Assembly: GCA_024734495.1 (NCBI GenBank)
Contig: JALMQS010000070.1
Location: 10,512,572 to 10,576,571 of the forward strand
DNA: 64,000 nt
Reading direction: 5' to 3'
Source of the DNA: Forficula auricularia
Taxonomy: Eukaryota > Arthropoda > Insecta > Dermaptera > Forficulidae
Shown piece by piece: positions 25,101 through 40,100 of the stretch. The stretch's first letter is position 1; every line of letters begins with the position of its first letter. The notes under the pieces are model-generated. The model was not told the DNA's origin. It saw nothing but the letters and a program-made list of their open reading frames with translations, and made no database searches. The position numbers and the translations under genes are program-made.

Positions 25101-28100
25101 TTTACAACCACCGTGGACTGCTTTCATCAAGTATTAAAATAATTTTGACGTTTTAAAATTTAGGGATGCGCAGCATCCACAGCATCCATGGACCGCATGC
25201 CACTGATCTAACCGTATATATATTCATTTATATGTATCAAGCAGGGGACTCTCTCATTGATTTACTCTTAAAAAACAATCAAGAACAAATGTTAAAAAAT
25301 GAAATGTTTGAAAAATTAATAAATAGAAAAATAAAAATTACAAAAGTAAAAATTTCACAACAAGAAGATGCATTTTGATGAGGAAAAAAGCAAGTGTGTT
25401 TCATCTTTAGTGAATTTATTTTAATATTGAAGAATATTCCTGTGAGACGATTTTGTGGCATAACAAACCAATGGTGAAACAAATGAATGTTTAAAAGAAA
25501 AAATAAATAAATAAACATGAAAAAAATAAAAACCTACAAAACATATATCAATGGCATTCCATCTGGTAGAAACTCGAAGGAAAAAGGTTCATGCTAAAAA
25601 TAAATAAAACAAAAATCATTAATAAAACAAACAATAAATATACGAAAAATCTAAACAAAAGTTTAACACTCATGCCATGCTTTTTGTAACACTCAATAGC
25701 CATGCAAATAGGAACCTCAGGCAACGTATCCAAATAAGTTAGATCTTCAGGTTCAGGTTCAGGGCCTCCAAAAATAGATGCTAGCGGATGAGGAAGTCCT
25801 GAAGTAGTGGCAGTGCTTGATTCTCCACCAAAATTGAAATTATTAGTCATCACTTGACCATTCGTTGTCGAGCCATTCGATTTTGCCCTCCGGTGTCTGC
25901 GACGTCTTCGACGGCGTTGTACTCGAGGCGAAGCACACCCGTCTTCAATGTCAGTATCTGAAGAACTTCCTCCACCACTCATTCCTTCGGTGTTTGATCC
26001 AGAAGGATAATTTGAAGATACACTATTACTTTCGCCGGACTCAAAGATTATATCTAAAATGAAATAAAAAAAAATTTGGTAACGCACAGACTAACAGACA
26101 TTTTGACATAACAATTATTATCTCGAAAAATATAATTTTTTCGATGTTCATTTATTAGGGCTTTTTTGTAGACCGAAATGCCATGGTTTTTTTAATCAAA
26201 ATAGTTTAAGCCGTTTTTGAGATATTTCGAAAAAAAGAAGCAAAAAAACACTTTTTTCATGCACGATTACAATACTTGACCATACCCTGTATGGTAAAGT
26301 AAAAATCAACTGATGTGTGCACCACACGACTTTCACTGATAACCTCCGTTTCTTTGAAATTATACTACCAATTTTCCGCTTTGATATTAGTCGTTTCATA
26401 GTGTTTTAATGGAATCTGAAGTACTGATTGATTGGAGATTCATATATCAACTAGTTAATTCACCTACAAATTAATACTATAAAGTATTATTATATTAGTA
26501 TTTTTTTGAAGGTAAACTAGCTAACTGAAAAAAGAATCTATCTATATTCATCGTATGTTTCTTGTATTTGATTCGATAGAGAATCGAAAGCAGGTGATTT
26601 TTGTCAAATATTAAGTGAAAATAATATCCGAATTTATATATTTCTAACTTGAAATAATGAAGTTAAATATATTTATAATTTTCTCATTAATATATTAAAG
26701 AATAATTAATACATTAATGAGAATTGTTTTGATCGCGCTTTTTAAACAAGATATAGATCACATCTTTTTCATTCTCTCTTGGTCCAGACTTAAGACTCAG
26801 CAGACTCCAATAGCTTCAACCGCGATATATATCTTGTTTAAAAAGCGCGATCAAAACAATTCTCGTTAATGTATTAATTATTCTTTAATATATTAATGAG
26901 AAAATTATAAATATATCTATAGTCAATCTGGTCTGGCTTGTGTCCATGATAAAGAATAAATAAAATATTTTTAATAAAAAAAGACTGATGATTTAAGCCA
27001 AGCCTTTAAAACTAAAGTGCCTAACAAATAAAATTTTATATATATATATTGGGGAAAATCAAAGGCACTAAATAACTTGGAAGTTTATGTATTATTCTTG
27101 TGGAGGGAATAGCGCTTTGTTTTCCTGAAAGCTTTCCGCTAATAGATATCAGGAGGGATGAATTCGCTTGATTTTACATGTAATTATTAATTCTATATAT
27201 AAAGTAAAGAAAATTTTTTTTGAAACTTTTTAAAATTTAAAATATAAAATACTAAGTAGGTTTCACAAAAATAAAAGATCGGATGCTTGTTTAGCACAAC
27301 TCTATATATATTTCGGGGTATAAGCCCATCTTCAGGAGTTCACAAAGGACATTTTAAATTTTAAAAATTTTCAAAAATAATTTCAAAATTTTCTTTACTT
27401 TATTTAAAATGTTTCTCCAAGAACCCACACCATTCTTCCTTAACAAAATTCTATGTAAACATAAAAATATCCATCACAGAACTTGTGATACTTGTTAAGT
27501 ACAACAATTTTTTAAAAAAATCGTAGGAATCGTTTTTAAGAAAACAATAAAAACCTCCCCAACCTTAAGTTTGGCTTAGATACCCTCAAAACCCGTTTTA
27601 TTTTTCTATGCTCAATTTCTATATCGTAAGGATATCAAAAACTATCTCTTGAAGATATCGGAGTGAAATTAACTTTTATAGTTTTGAGGGTAAAAGACTT
27701 CGAAAAATGAACCTTCCGAAAGTGAATGCTATACTTGTTTGTATTCATGTTTCGCTATGATTTAAAAGAAAGTAAAATTTAAACCATTTTGCAAAATAAA
27801 GACTATATTGTACTCCTGTCTGTCAACTATTAAGTCTTGAAACTGCTATAGGCTGAATTCAGAAGAAATTTGTTTATTTTATTTTATTTTATGTGCGGGT
27901 CAAGTCCAAGAAGGATAAATTCGACCTAAGTCAGGAAGCAGTTAAGGGCAGAGTGAAGCGGATGAGTAAACGGCGAAAACGAACTTGCTTGAATTCTAAA
28001 GTCAGCTTATTTATAACATCGCATTGTAGATTGAGCTGATTGTATAATTCAAGCAAGTATTTTTTGCTGCTTTGCCTTGCGATCCCAAGAAAAGTTTTTA

Positions 28101-31100
28101 GCCTATCAGTAAGACTTGAGGCAAATAAAATTCAATTAAAAATAAATATAAATAATAAAATAGCAGTTAAAGGGGCCGTCCATAATATACGTCTGCAACA
28201 TATACCATAATCCTAGCGCTACAATTGTGTCGAGGAGGGATGAGGGGTTTCGAGGAACGTGATATCACATAGATAGATCGATTTCATTTTTTATTCTTTT
28301 AACATTATTCAGAAAATTTGTTTTCTTTTAAATAAATATTATTTCTATAAATATATTTATATTACTAAAATTTATACAAATTATAATTAATTTTTCATTT
28401 TAAGAAAGGATATCGTGACGTAATAAGTAAAATTCTATAGACCAGGGTTTCTTTGGTATTTTGGGCATTATTCTAAAAAGATTTTTACTTTTGAACTGAG
28501 TGACAGCACCTGGTACTCAGGGAACTCTTTTGATTTGTGTAACAGTACTCCCGAAATCAAAAATATCATAAAGAAAAAATCATATGCAGAATGGCAAAAT
28601 TATTGGGAATCTTCATCTCAGTTCAAAGGTAAACATCTTTTTAGAATAATGCCCAAAATACCAAAGAAACCTTGGTTTGATACCTTCGAATTGTATCGAA
28701 GCTTATCTGTTCAAATAATTAGGCTGCGAATAAATCATGCTATTACACCTGAATATTTGCACAGTATCGGTTTCAGAAATGATCCTTTTTGTGACTGCGG
28801 CTTTGGCGAGGTTGAAGACATCAACCATTACTATTTGAGATGTGTCAAACAAAAAGACAGGATAGACAAATTTATAATATCATCCAAATTAATATTACAA
28901 CTCCCAATAAATATACAAATAGTTTTATATAAAGTGTTTGATGACCCCGATATATTCAAATTGTTTATTAGATTTATCTCTAGTTTTAAAAAAATTGTAA
29001 TTTAAATCTATTCAATTATGATTATTATTGTTAATATTATAAATAAAAAGGACAAAAAAGAACAAGAATGTAAAATTACAAATTTTTAATTGAGCTTCAA
29101 ATTATATCTTAAATTACCAAACAATTTATATCTGAATGTTGTAATATTTTTGTATTTAATGTTTTGATGACCAAATGTTCTAACGGACAAGGTCAATTTT
29201 AATAAATAAAAAAAAATGTGCAAGTAAATATTTACAAGAATGTGACGTGCTAGGACGTACGGAGGGTCGAAAATGTCTTATTTTAGCTCTATGTATTTTA
29301 TGGACAGCCTCTATGAAGAAACCATTTTTAATATATTTAAGTTTTTTTAAATTTATTTAGATATTTTTTTATATTTACCATCAACTTGGGGATCAAAAAT
29401 CACGAATTCGGGACGTATTTTACTAATGCGTTTTCCTTTTAGAAGTGGAACAAGACCTCCTAAATATTCAAGGTATAGAGTATAGCAAGTGCCTGTTCCA
29501 GCAAGACTTCCGTTTACTCCTGCGTTGCCATTGGATGTTTCATGATCTCCATGACGAATCATTGTACAATGAAGTCGTGCTGATCCTTGGGGTGGGCGGG
29601 ATACAAATTCCCTTAGAGCTTGACAATTGGGTACACAACACTAGAAATGACATATTTAAATAAATAACAATAGTGTAATGTATCAAAATAAAATAAAAAA
29701 ATGTAAATATTATTTATTTTAAGTTTATTCTCTTAATAATTAATTAAACCGGAGGTTCTCAACTACTGGGATAAGACTGTGGGTGGTTCTTAATAAAATA
29801 TAATAATAATGCCAACAAATTTCAAACATTATATATTAAATATGAAAATTTGAGTGTCTTATCCCTTTGAAAAAGTGGATGGAAAAATTATTTCAAAAAA
29901 AGAGCAACTTCCTGGTTTTATACCTGTAATTTAATTATGGGAGAATTTATTTATTTAAGGACGAGGGGGTGAAACCTTTGGACATATAATATATCTGTGG
30001 ACCACTACAAGGCTTGAAATGCAAAAAATGGGTGCGGGGACGAGGGTGGAGGTGACGGTGCGGGTGCAGTGGTGGAGGGGTACGGGAGGGGGTTTAGGTG
30101 GGGGTGGAGTGTAGGCATGGAGGTGCAGCAGTGGGGGGTGAAGTAGTGGGCGTCGGGGGGCGAGGGAATTAATATATAGCATTTAAATGAAGGAAAACGT
30201 TACCGAGCATCGCTCGGTGGCCAGGTACTACATAATAATCTACTAAGATCTTTGATAAAATTGTCCTTAAATAAATAAATTCTCAAATATATATTAAATT
30301 CATACAAACTATAAATTATGGCATTTTGTAAATGTACTGTTTGATGTGCATGATACTAATAGACCAGGTATAACTAAATCGAAAAATGTTCTATTTCTCA
30401 ACCTGAATGTTTATTTTCTCTTAAGGAATTAGCAAATGAAACAATAGTGCCTATTAAACTTCAGCAACAACTTTCCGCAAAATAGAATATTATTATTATA
30501 GAATATAAATTTTTTATATAATCAATAAAGAAAATTTTATATCGCGTTTGAAAAGCTAGTTTTAAGGTTTCACACAGGGCAGAAGCGTGTGTCGCACACA
30601 AGCGGCATATCGGCTCCGGCCTTAAGGAGGTTCGGGACTGTCTATCATTTTTATAAGAAAATTCTCAAATTATTACCATCGAATCATTGATGCATTAAAT
30701 AACCGAAATTTGAAGTTGATCGTCTGTCTCATTACCGAGAAATAAATTATTGAAAATTGTCCATTTAACAAGGAAGTAAATGGACCGGACTTTTAAAAGG
30801 GCTATAACTTCTGTAGAAATTATACCATTTTCAACAAATTTATACAGATTAATAATTCAACTTTTATCAATCAAATGATATATTTTTCAATAGATTTGAC
30901 AGTCTAATTAATTAGTTATTAATAAATGTAAAAATAAAAAGTTATTTACAGTCAACAGAATATGACAAAAGTACTAGTAACTCTATTTGTTGAAATCGTT
31001 TTTGTGCTAAATAAATGTCTCTATAATGAGAAAAAAAATTATCTCTATATTCTTTTTATTAATATTATCAGAACAAAGATTTTTATTCGAAATTAACCTC

Positions 31101-34100
31101 ATTATTAACAATTTTTTTTATTAAAAAATTTGGTATGCAGATGTTGTCACTCTGGAGAAATACAAAAGATTTTTCCGAAGGTCAACAAGATAGATAAGCT
31201 GTCCCGAACTCCCTTAAGACAATAAATAGACTGACTACCGGGCGTACCGAATGGTGAGGATTAGTGCTAAAATGTAAGACTTGTATTATGGTGTGACAAG
31301 AATCCTTATTGTTTAGTTTATAACCCGAGGATTGGAGGAGAAACGTTGTAAAATTTTTTTATTAATATTTAAAAAAAAAACGTTCTGATTTCCAAGAATA
31401 AACATTTTAGTTTAATTTAAATTTTATAATTATATAATTGGTAAAGAAATTTAAGTAGATTAGCTCTTACTCTAATTGTTTGTGCGAATAGATTTGAAAT
31501 TAATCCTTTAATCCTGGGCGGAAGTGGGAGTTCTTTGAGTTGGCTTTCTGAACGGAGTTGTGCATGGACGCGCAGCCGGCACATGAGCTGCAAAGAGGCG
31601 ACGCGTCGAGAAACCCAAGCAACGTGAACTTGACACCCGGTGGCAATAAACAGCCGCTTATCATTGTGACCCCAAGTTAAGGCCGTTACAGGGGACTGGA
31701 ATCATCGCATTTCGTTAATTATCAAAAAAATACATCAATATATATCATTAGAGACCGGATTTGCTTGCATATTTTAAAGTGAATGATATTAGTTTAATAG
31801 ATTTGTCACACTATAAAAATAAATTTAATAATCGTGATAAATATAAAGATAATTTAAAGTTCAAATATATAATATTAAGGAAAAAAATTAATAAATATAA
31901 GAAATTATAAATAATAAGTAATTTTTGAAGTGAATATCTATAAAGTAAAGAAAATTTTGAAAAATTTTTGAATCTTTTTAAAATTTAAAATATAAAATAC
32001 TAGGTAGCTTTCACAAAAATAAAAGATCAGATGCTTGTTTAGCAAGACTCTATATATTTTTCGGAGTATAAGCCCATCTTCAGGAGTTCACAAAGGACAC
32101 TGAATACAAAAATGTTTTAGAAGTAAATTTCAAAATTGTCTTTACTTTATTTAAAATGTTTCACCAAGAACCCACACCATTATTCCTTAACTAAAGTGAA
32201 TATCTACGAGGATAAGTCAAAAATTACCTACACTTTTCGTTCTACAACTTTATTAAACTAAGATAGGAGGCGGCCGCATGCGCATGCGTTGAGTTGGCGC
32301 GTCTGTGGTCACGTGTGCGGAATTTAATCACGATCGCGTCAGTTGTCGTCTAGCTACAACAGCATAAGCATGTCAGCTCCGCTATCAGATTGCACCAAAG
32401 ACGAGCAACGAGGAGTGGTCAGAGGGTGTGAAAGGTGCTGAAATTCACCGGAGACTTTTGTCACAATACGGGGAAAGTGCTTTATCTCGTAAAAGCGTTT
32501 TTTTATGGATCGAAATGTTTAAAAGTGGCCGAACGAGCGTAACACAAAAAGAGGGAGCTCGGCGACCGTCAACTTTGAGACGCTTTGAGACCCTAGAACA
32601 CCCTCCCTACAGCCCAGATCTCGCTCCCTCAGACTTTCATCTCTTTGGACCGCTCAAGGAAGCATTGAGAGGTCGTCGATTTGCCTCAGACATGGACGTT
32701 CGGGATGCGGTGCAAAAGTGGCTTCATGACCAACCGAAAACCTTCTAGCAGGAAGGCATCCGGAAGCTTGTGGCTCGCTGGACCAAGTGCAATGCTAAAG
32801 GTGGAGACTATATCGAAAAATAATGTATCTGTTGTACACCTATCTTAGTTTAATAAAGTTGTAGAACGAAAAGTGTAAGTAATTTTTGACTTATCCTCCT
32901 ATATAAGTATACAGCAAGGTAGCAGCAGTCTCCGGCACGCCATCTGCACCTCTGCCCTCCGGGCGGGTATTCCTGGCGGGCAGCGTCTCGAGACGGCCAA
33001 AAGTTTGTTTGCAATATAATTTTGTTCAACTGTATTTTAATTAAATATACTCGTATTTTATTAATTAAAAATCAGCTTCAAGAAATAATCTAACACATTG
33101 CGAAAGCAAAATAAAAATTCTGAGTGTGTCAAGCTTACGCACGACGGAAGTGAAACTTCTAGTATTCCTCTCTCTCTTTCATTTCATTCTCTCTTTTTTT
33201 CTCTCTTACGTTAGTTTGAAGATTATAGGTTAAATAATTCAACGACGAAGCATAGATTTACTCTTTCTAATATTTTCTTATACATGAATGAATTTTGATT
33301 TATGTACAGTTCCAAAAATTCTTTTTAATGTTACATACAGCATTTTCATTTGTTTGAATGTTCAATAATAATTTTAGTGTTGAATGTGCTGTTTTTCCTC
33401 CGTCTAATAAAGTGGCAGCAATTCCAGATGATGTCATTTGTGCCAATATGAGCGAAATTAAAAATGTTTCCCTGTTCCACCTGGTGCATCCAAAAAAAGA
33501 AACCATCTTCTTGAGCAGCGACTGCATGCATAATTTTTGTTCTGGTAACAATTTTGGTTCATTTGCTTGAACATATGCATTTAAACCATCAACATTGTAC
33601 GATTGTTCACGTTGCATATCGCGATTAAATAAATCACTTACTGGCCGATTAACTGATGGCATCCCTAATTTAATTAGTGGTTGATTCGAAATGATCATGC
33701 ATAAATCTTCCAACTTAATCAAAGATTCATTATATATTTCTGGCGAGAAATTTATATCTGATCTCCTCGAATTCTACGTAGAGCATGTAATACATCTTCA
33801 CTCATTGAAGCCTTATATTTTCCCCATAATTTAGGCGGGTTAGTTGGAAAACACGTTGTCAATAAAATGGCAAACAAACATCGTATTTGATGTGGCGATG
33901 AACCGAGAGCAGCATGGGCAAGAGTTGTATCCCAATGCGAATCTTCTTCTAACAATCGTAATGCTAGGCATGCACCATGATTCGTTGTATGTAATGCACT
34001 GAGATACTGGGAAATGTATTTATAATAAGAAACATTGATTAAGATTTGGAATGTTTCTTTCCGACAGGCTCAGGTTAGCCAACTAATAACAATAAAATAA

Positions 34101-37100
34101 TCACATTTAATAATATAAATTTTTCTTTTTTACTTAAGAGAGAATGGTGTATTTCTGTGAAACAGTTTAATTCTAAAGTTTAGGGAAAACAAAATATATC
34201 TATAATATAATCATAATACTTCTTCAAGGCCTTTGAGAACAATGAATTAACCCACACCCATTGTCTGCCTGGTACAAAAGAAAAGATAAACCTTTTTTAA
34301 AACCCCAATTGGCATTCTACCTGAGAATAATTAATTTAATTATGTAAAATCGTGTGAAATCAAATCAAACCGATTTGGCCCAAAATTTAGATAAACCATC
34401 TGGAGCACTAAACAAACATATGGTGTGAATATGGTTTCGATACGTTCAGTGGTTTAGGCATGGGTCGATCACGCACATACATACTAAGGATTATATATAT
34501 AAAATTAAATTTACAAATTATGTCTGTATTCAAAATAGATTTTATTATCTTAAAAAAAAGTTTCTGAAATTTTGATCTGACTACCTGTATACCCCTTCTT
34601 TTGTTAAGAGGGGTTTCATTGTTTAAGACCTGACCTTTCAGGGTAGGGATAATGTATTGTTTGCTTGGCCCTTTTAGAGGCTCTATTTCTATAGATCTTA
34701 TCTGTCAATCAATTAAATATAAAAATAAAAAATAAAATCAAACCGATTTGGCTCAAAATTTAGATAAACCATCCCCAGCACTAAGCAAACATATGGTGTG
34801 AATATGGTTTCGATACGTTCAGTGGTTTAGGCGTGGGTCGATCGCGTACATACACACAAAGGATTTTATATATATAGATAGTAATTTATTAGCTTTTTAT
34901 TTCTGATTTTCAGTGCAAAAAATCCGGTCTATACCTAAATATAATAAATAAAGCACAAGATTACCTGATAATATGGAAGAAGAGAACAATATAGAAGAAC
35001 ACCCGAATCTGAATAAAATTTAAGGACATTACGATGTTCCGATGGGACAGGACTAGAAACGGAGCCAGCCACAGCCAACAATTCCCTGCTGTTACTCCAT
35101 TCAAGAAAGAGAGGACCAGTGAGACCAGTGTGTACTTGGATAGGAGAAACGTCATCAAATGACTTCATTAAAAATATATATCCATTGTGAAAACTTACAG
35201 CAAGCACAAATACTCGATCTTCTGGAACAAAACAAACGCATTGAAGTTCACCTTGCCATTTTAAGTTTTGGAAAGTAATTTCTTTCAATTCGACTAAAAA
35301 AAAAAAATTGTATTTGTTTACTCCATTAATGTGTATAATTTTTCTATTCTAATACTAGAATCGAAACTGTTTTCAAATGAGAAAACTATCATAAAGTAAA
35401 GGGATATTTATCTGTAGCATATTTGCTTGTTATTTAGTGTGAATTAACTATTTTAATTTTCTTATTTTAGCTACCAGGACAAACTCGAGAAATTTTATTT
35501 TCTAAATCAAAATCCATATTAAAATAAATATTTATTGGAAAATTATCCATCTCTCTTTTCTAATAATTGCATAAAATTATAAGGGATGAAAAATAGAGAC
35601 AATTTACGAAGAAATAATCTGACCAAAAACATAAATGTGAAAAAGGGGCCAAGCTCGGTACAAACGGCTTGCCGACAAGAGTTGAGATCTCAACGGGTAC
35701 CAAGTTCCATAGCAGTTGCTTAAATCCATAGCTATAGGAATGTACAACGTTCTTCAATTGATTTAAAAGAAAATTTGTTACGTTCTTTGATATTAAATTT
35801 ATAACTTGGCAAGTTATAATAGTCAATAACTTACGTTTATAACGTGATGATATTTAATACAAGCTTAAAATTTAGCTTTGCTAGTTGTTCTATTTTATAC
35901 TACAAACAATTTAGTTGAATATAAAACTTGCCAAGTTATAAATTTAATATCAAAGAACGTAACAAATTTTCTTTTAAATCAATTGAAGAACGTTGTTCAT
36001 CCCTATAGCTATGATTTAAGCAACTGCTATGGAACTTGGTACCCGTTTGTACCGAACTTAGCCCCTTTTTCACATTTATGTTTTTGGATAGATATCATTA
36101 ATTTTTGAAAAATTTTATCCTTTAATTTATCTAAATAATTACATATAAGCATTTATATTAATAATTATTAAATATTCCTCATAAAATATCTGTTAAAAAC
36201 CCGTTCGGTTTTTCATAAATTTCACCCCTTTATTTCGGACCCCGAGGAAAGGAAAGTTTCGGTTTTTCAATTTTCTTCTTTATTAATGTTCCAAAATTTG
36301 CAAGTATGCCAAATTTCAGAATTCTAGCTTGATTGTATTTCCACTATATGTTAATTAAGCCTATTGTAAATTCCACCCCCTTCATTTTAGGTCCTGAAAA
36401 AGGGAAAGTTTCACTTTTTCGACTTTTCCCTTTAATTGTACCCCAAACTGTACCAGCATGCCAAATTTCAGAATTCTAGGATCAGCGGAAGTACTTTAGG
36501 TTTTTGATATGTCAGTCAGTCAGTGTTAAAAATGGCACTTTTCAGAGTTTAATAGCTCTAAAACTATTATAGATTTATTCATGAAATTTGGGATTCTAGG
36601 TGTTCTAGTGGGTCTTATTAGGCATGCAAAAATTTCAAGTGTGTGAGTCTAATAGTTTTTGAGTTATGGGGCGGTCGAAAGTAGCTTGAAATGGTTCGTG
36701 TAAATATACACATGGCCGGTGCGTCGCCCGTTTTTCCGAACTTGGCTAACACACTGCCGTGTGTCTAGATTATATCGGAAAAGGTAAAATTATGAAAATC
36801 TTAAGTTTAATTTAATCAATGTGGATTATAGCTTCAGAACAATATTTATTGTTACTGGTCAAAGATCGATTTCGATACACACAAATATCAACCATTTCAA
36901 TTTACTAATAAAAAAATAGTTAAATCCATAATAGATTTATGAATTTTTCTTAACTGATGCTTACAATAATATTTCAATTTGTATAGGTAAATAAAAAGTT
37001 CTTTGCTCAAAAGGGTTTTTTTTGTCTTTGGTGTAAATTTTGATTTTGGTGGCTTACACCTGGACCCTATGGTATGATATTTATTAGAATTAATTTAGGT

Positions 37101-40100
37101 TCACTTAGTAATTTTATTATAAACTTAGATATACCAGAATGGGCGGATGAATTAGGGTCATTCTCATCTGTTTCTTCCATTTTAAATTTCTCAGCTGACC
37201 ATGCCATTCCAGTAATGGCAGCATCCGAGGTGAGTTGTACTTGGGACACCATTGCTCCATGGACATCCATTACAATAATTTGACCAGAACTTGTCCCGAA
37301 ATAAACCTAGATAAAGAAAGAAAATTTTAAAAATAATTTATGGTATATTAATTACTTAAAATAAATTTAAATAATAGTCCCAAACTTTAGTTTACTTATA
37401 CGCGGAAATATAAAATTAGTAGATAAATAAAACCTAGAAGGAGTTTAGGAATTCCGCTACCTAGGAAGTAAAATAACATGGGATGGGAGGAGCGAAAACG
37501 AAATTAAATCAAGAATTGCCCAAGCAAAAATGTGGTTTAATTCAAAACAAAAACTCCTATGCTCCTTCTCAATCAGCTTAGAAAACAGGAAGATGCTATT
37601 GAAGACATGTATGGAGCATAGCCATGAAACCTGGACAATTAGAGAAGAGGAGAGAAAGAGATTAGAGGCTTTCGAAATGTGGTGCTACAGAAGAATGATG
37701 AATATCAAATGGATGGATAAAATTACAAATGAAGAAGTTTTTGGAAGAATCGGAGATAGAAGATCCTTGTGGAAGATAATTAGTAGAGATTGTGGTGTTG
37801 GTGCAAGGTGAAACATCTTTAATAAAGATAAGAGTAAATAAATATTATATGTAATATTCATTTACTATGAGTTAAGGATTCTTGGTCACTTGTTTCACAT
37901 TAAAACTTTAAGCTTAAAACTTTTAATGTGAAACAAGTGACCAAGAATCCTTAACTCATAGTAAATGAATATTACATATAATATTTATTTACTCTTATCT
38001 TTACCTTGTGGAAGAGTCTGAAGAAGAGAAGAGGTCAAATGATGGGACACACAGTGAGACATGGGGGACTGCTTAGGGATATCTTGGAGGGGGAGGTGAG
38101 AAAGAAAAGGGGAAGGCCCAGATTAGAATATTTAAAACAAAAAATTGGGGATATGGGATGCGAGACATTTAGAGAGGTCAAACAGCTGGAGGGAGACAGA
38201 GCCTAGTGGAGACGGATGGTTGCGTCAAACCAGTCTTAGGACTGTATACTCAATGATGATGATGATGATGATAAATATTGTTACCTGCTGATCATCTGGT
38301 GTCCAAATCCCACATGTGATGGTTGATTTGAGGGTAAGCATTGATGACCAATATCGCTGGCCAGCCACTGAACCGACCAAAACGAAACCATCCTTGAAAA
38401 ATTACAAGTTACATATTAAACTCATACAAAAAGAATAAAAGTTATGGGAAAGGTTTTGGATTCAATTTTTAAAAATAATTATATGCAATAGATGACACTT
38501 AAAAATAAAGAAAGCAGCCAAATGGTAATCGGATAGCTATGGTTTTGTAGTTTTTCGATTGAACTAATTATCTTATAAGCAAAACAAAATTCCTCGAATG
38601 GACTTATATCAAGGTATTTTCATTAATTTGTAAATTTTTAAATCAAAGGGCTGCAAAGTTAGAAGGGTGACAAATTGTGAGGTGAATTTCTAGACTTATA
38701 GCTAAAATAAAAACCTGTTTGAAAGGACTTTAAAAGATCTATTCAATTTTGGGGATGAGAGTTTTTTTTTTATTTGCACCTTTCCTTTTGAGGTGCCTCA
38801 ACTTTTTTTTTTACTTTGAACACTGCCTATCATGAAAATCTAACTAGATTTCAAATTTAAGTTTCTAACTGTAAGAGTTTAGAAGCTTAAGACTTGAGGC
38901 ATAATACCAACTATAAGTCTACCCTTAAGGGTTCCGTTTCTTACATTTTATGTACGGAACCCAAAAAATAGAGCAACAGTTTAAGTCTTATTGATTTTTA
39001 AATTCAGGAAAGAAAGAGATGGAATGTTGAAAATTAAGGATTCAAAATTTGATTAAAGATGGTTTAAGACAATTGTGGTTTTAATTAAGTTAATTGCTAA
39101 ATGTTTCACTACAAACACCGTCCCTTGGCTTAATTCAGAATTTGGACATCTGCGTATTTTTGGTCTTAATTAATTACCTGGTAACATATAAGTGCCATTC
39201 GACCATCGTGAGACCAAGAGAAATGTGTAACAGGAGTATTACGGTCATTAATGAGTTCAATACTCCAACGGCCTTCATATTTAATCCAAACAAAAATAAT
39301 ACCACTACTATCACAAGATGCTAATTTTTGGTAAGGCTCATTCCATTTAACTAAAATAACCTGGAAAAAATCATTTAAATTAGTTAATAATTAGTTATAT
39401 TAGATTTTATTTAGTAAATGTAATGGTTATAAATGCTGTTCAACTTATACACAGAAAGAGCTTTCCTTGAAGCAACCTCGGACAACCCCATAGGTATCAA
39501 AGTAAACGGTATTCCCATCAATAATATACGATATGCTGACGACACTGCAATAATATCAGATAACGCGAATAATCTACAAATACTTCTTAACCAGGTTAAT
39601 GAAGCAAGCGAAAAATTAGGGTTCAAGAATAAATATTAAAAAAACAAAAATAATGGTAGTCAGTCAAAACAACATCCCGAACACCAATATATAAATAAAC
39701 GGAGAAAACATTGTGTTGTCACACAATTCGAATGCCTGGGCTGTATGCTGAACGAAAAATGGGATCCTGGACAGGAAGTGCGGTGCAGGGTGGAGCAGGC
39801 GAGAGCGACCTTCTTAAAGCTTCGAAGATTCTTTGTGAATAGAGATATGAATATCAAACTCAGGGTCAGGATGTTAAAAAGCTGTGTGGTCTGTCCTCCT
39901 ATACGGAGTGGAAGCATGGACTTTAAAGATGATCACGGTCAACAAAATTGAAGCCTTTGAAATGTGGACTCTGCGACGAATGATTTGAATTCCGAGAACC
40001 GATCGTGTGAGAAATGAAGAAGTCATTCGAAGAGCCGGGCTAAAGGATAGAGAGCTCTTCAGGCACATAAGGGAGAGGAAGATTGCATATCTGGGGCACA

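Noticed and set aside
29955..30182. Proline/histidine-rich minus-strand frame
   Set aside because: Product of the G-rich Helitron-like tract in antisense.
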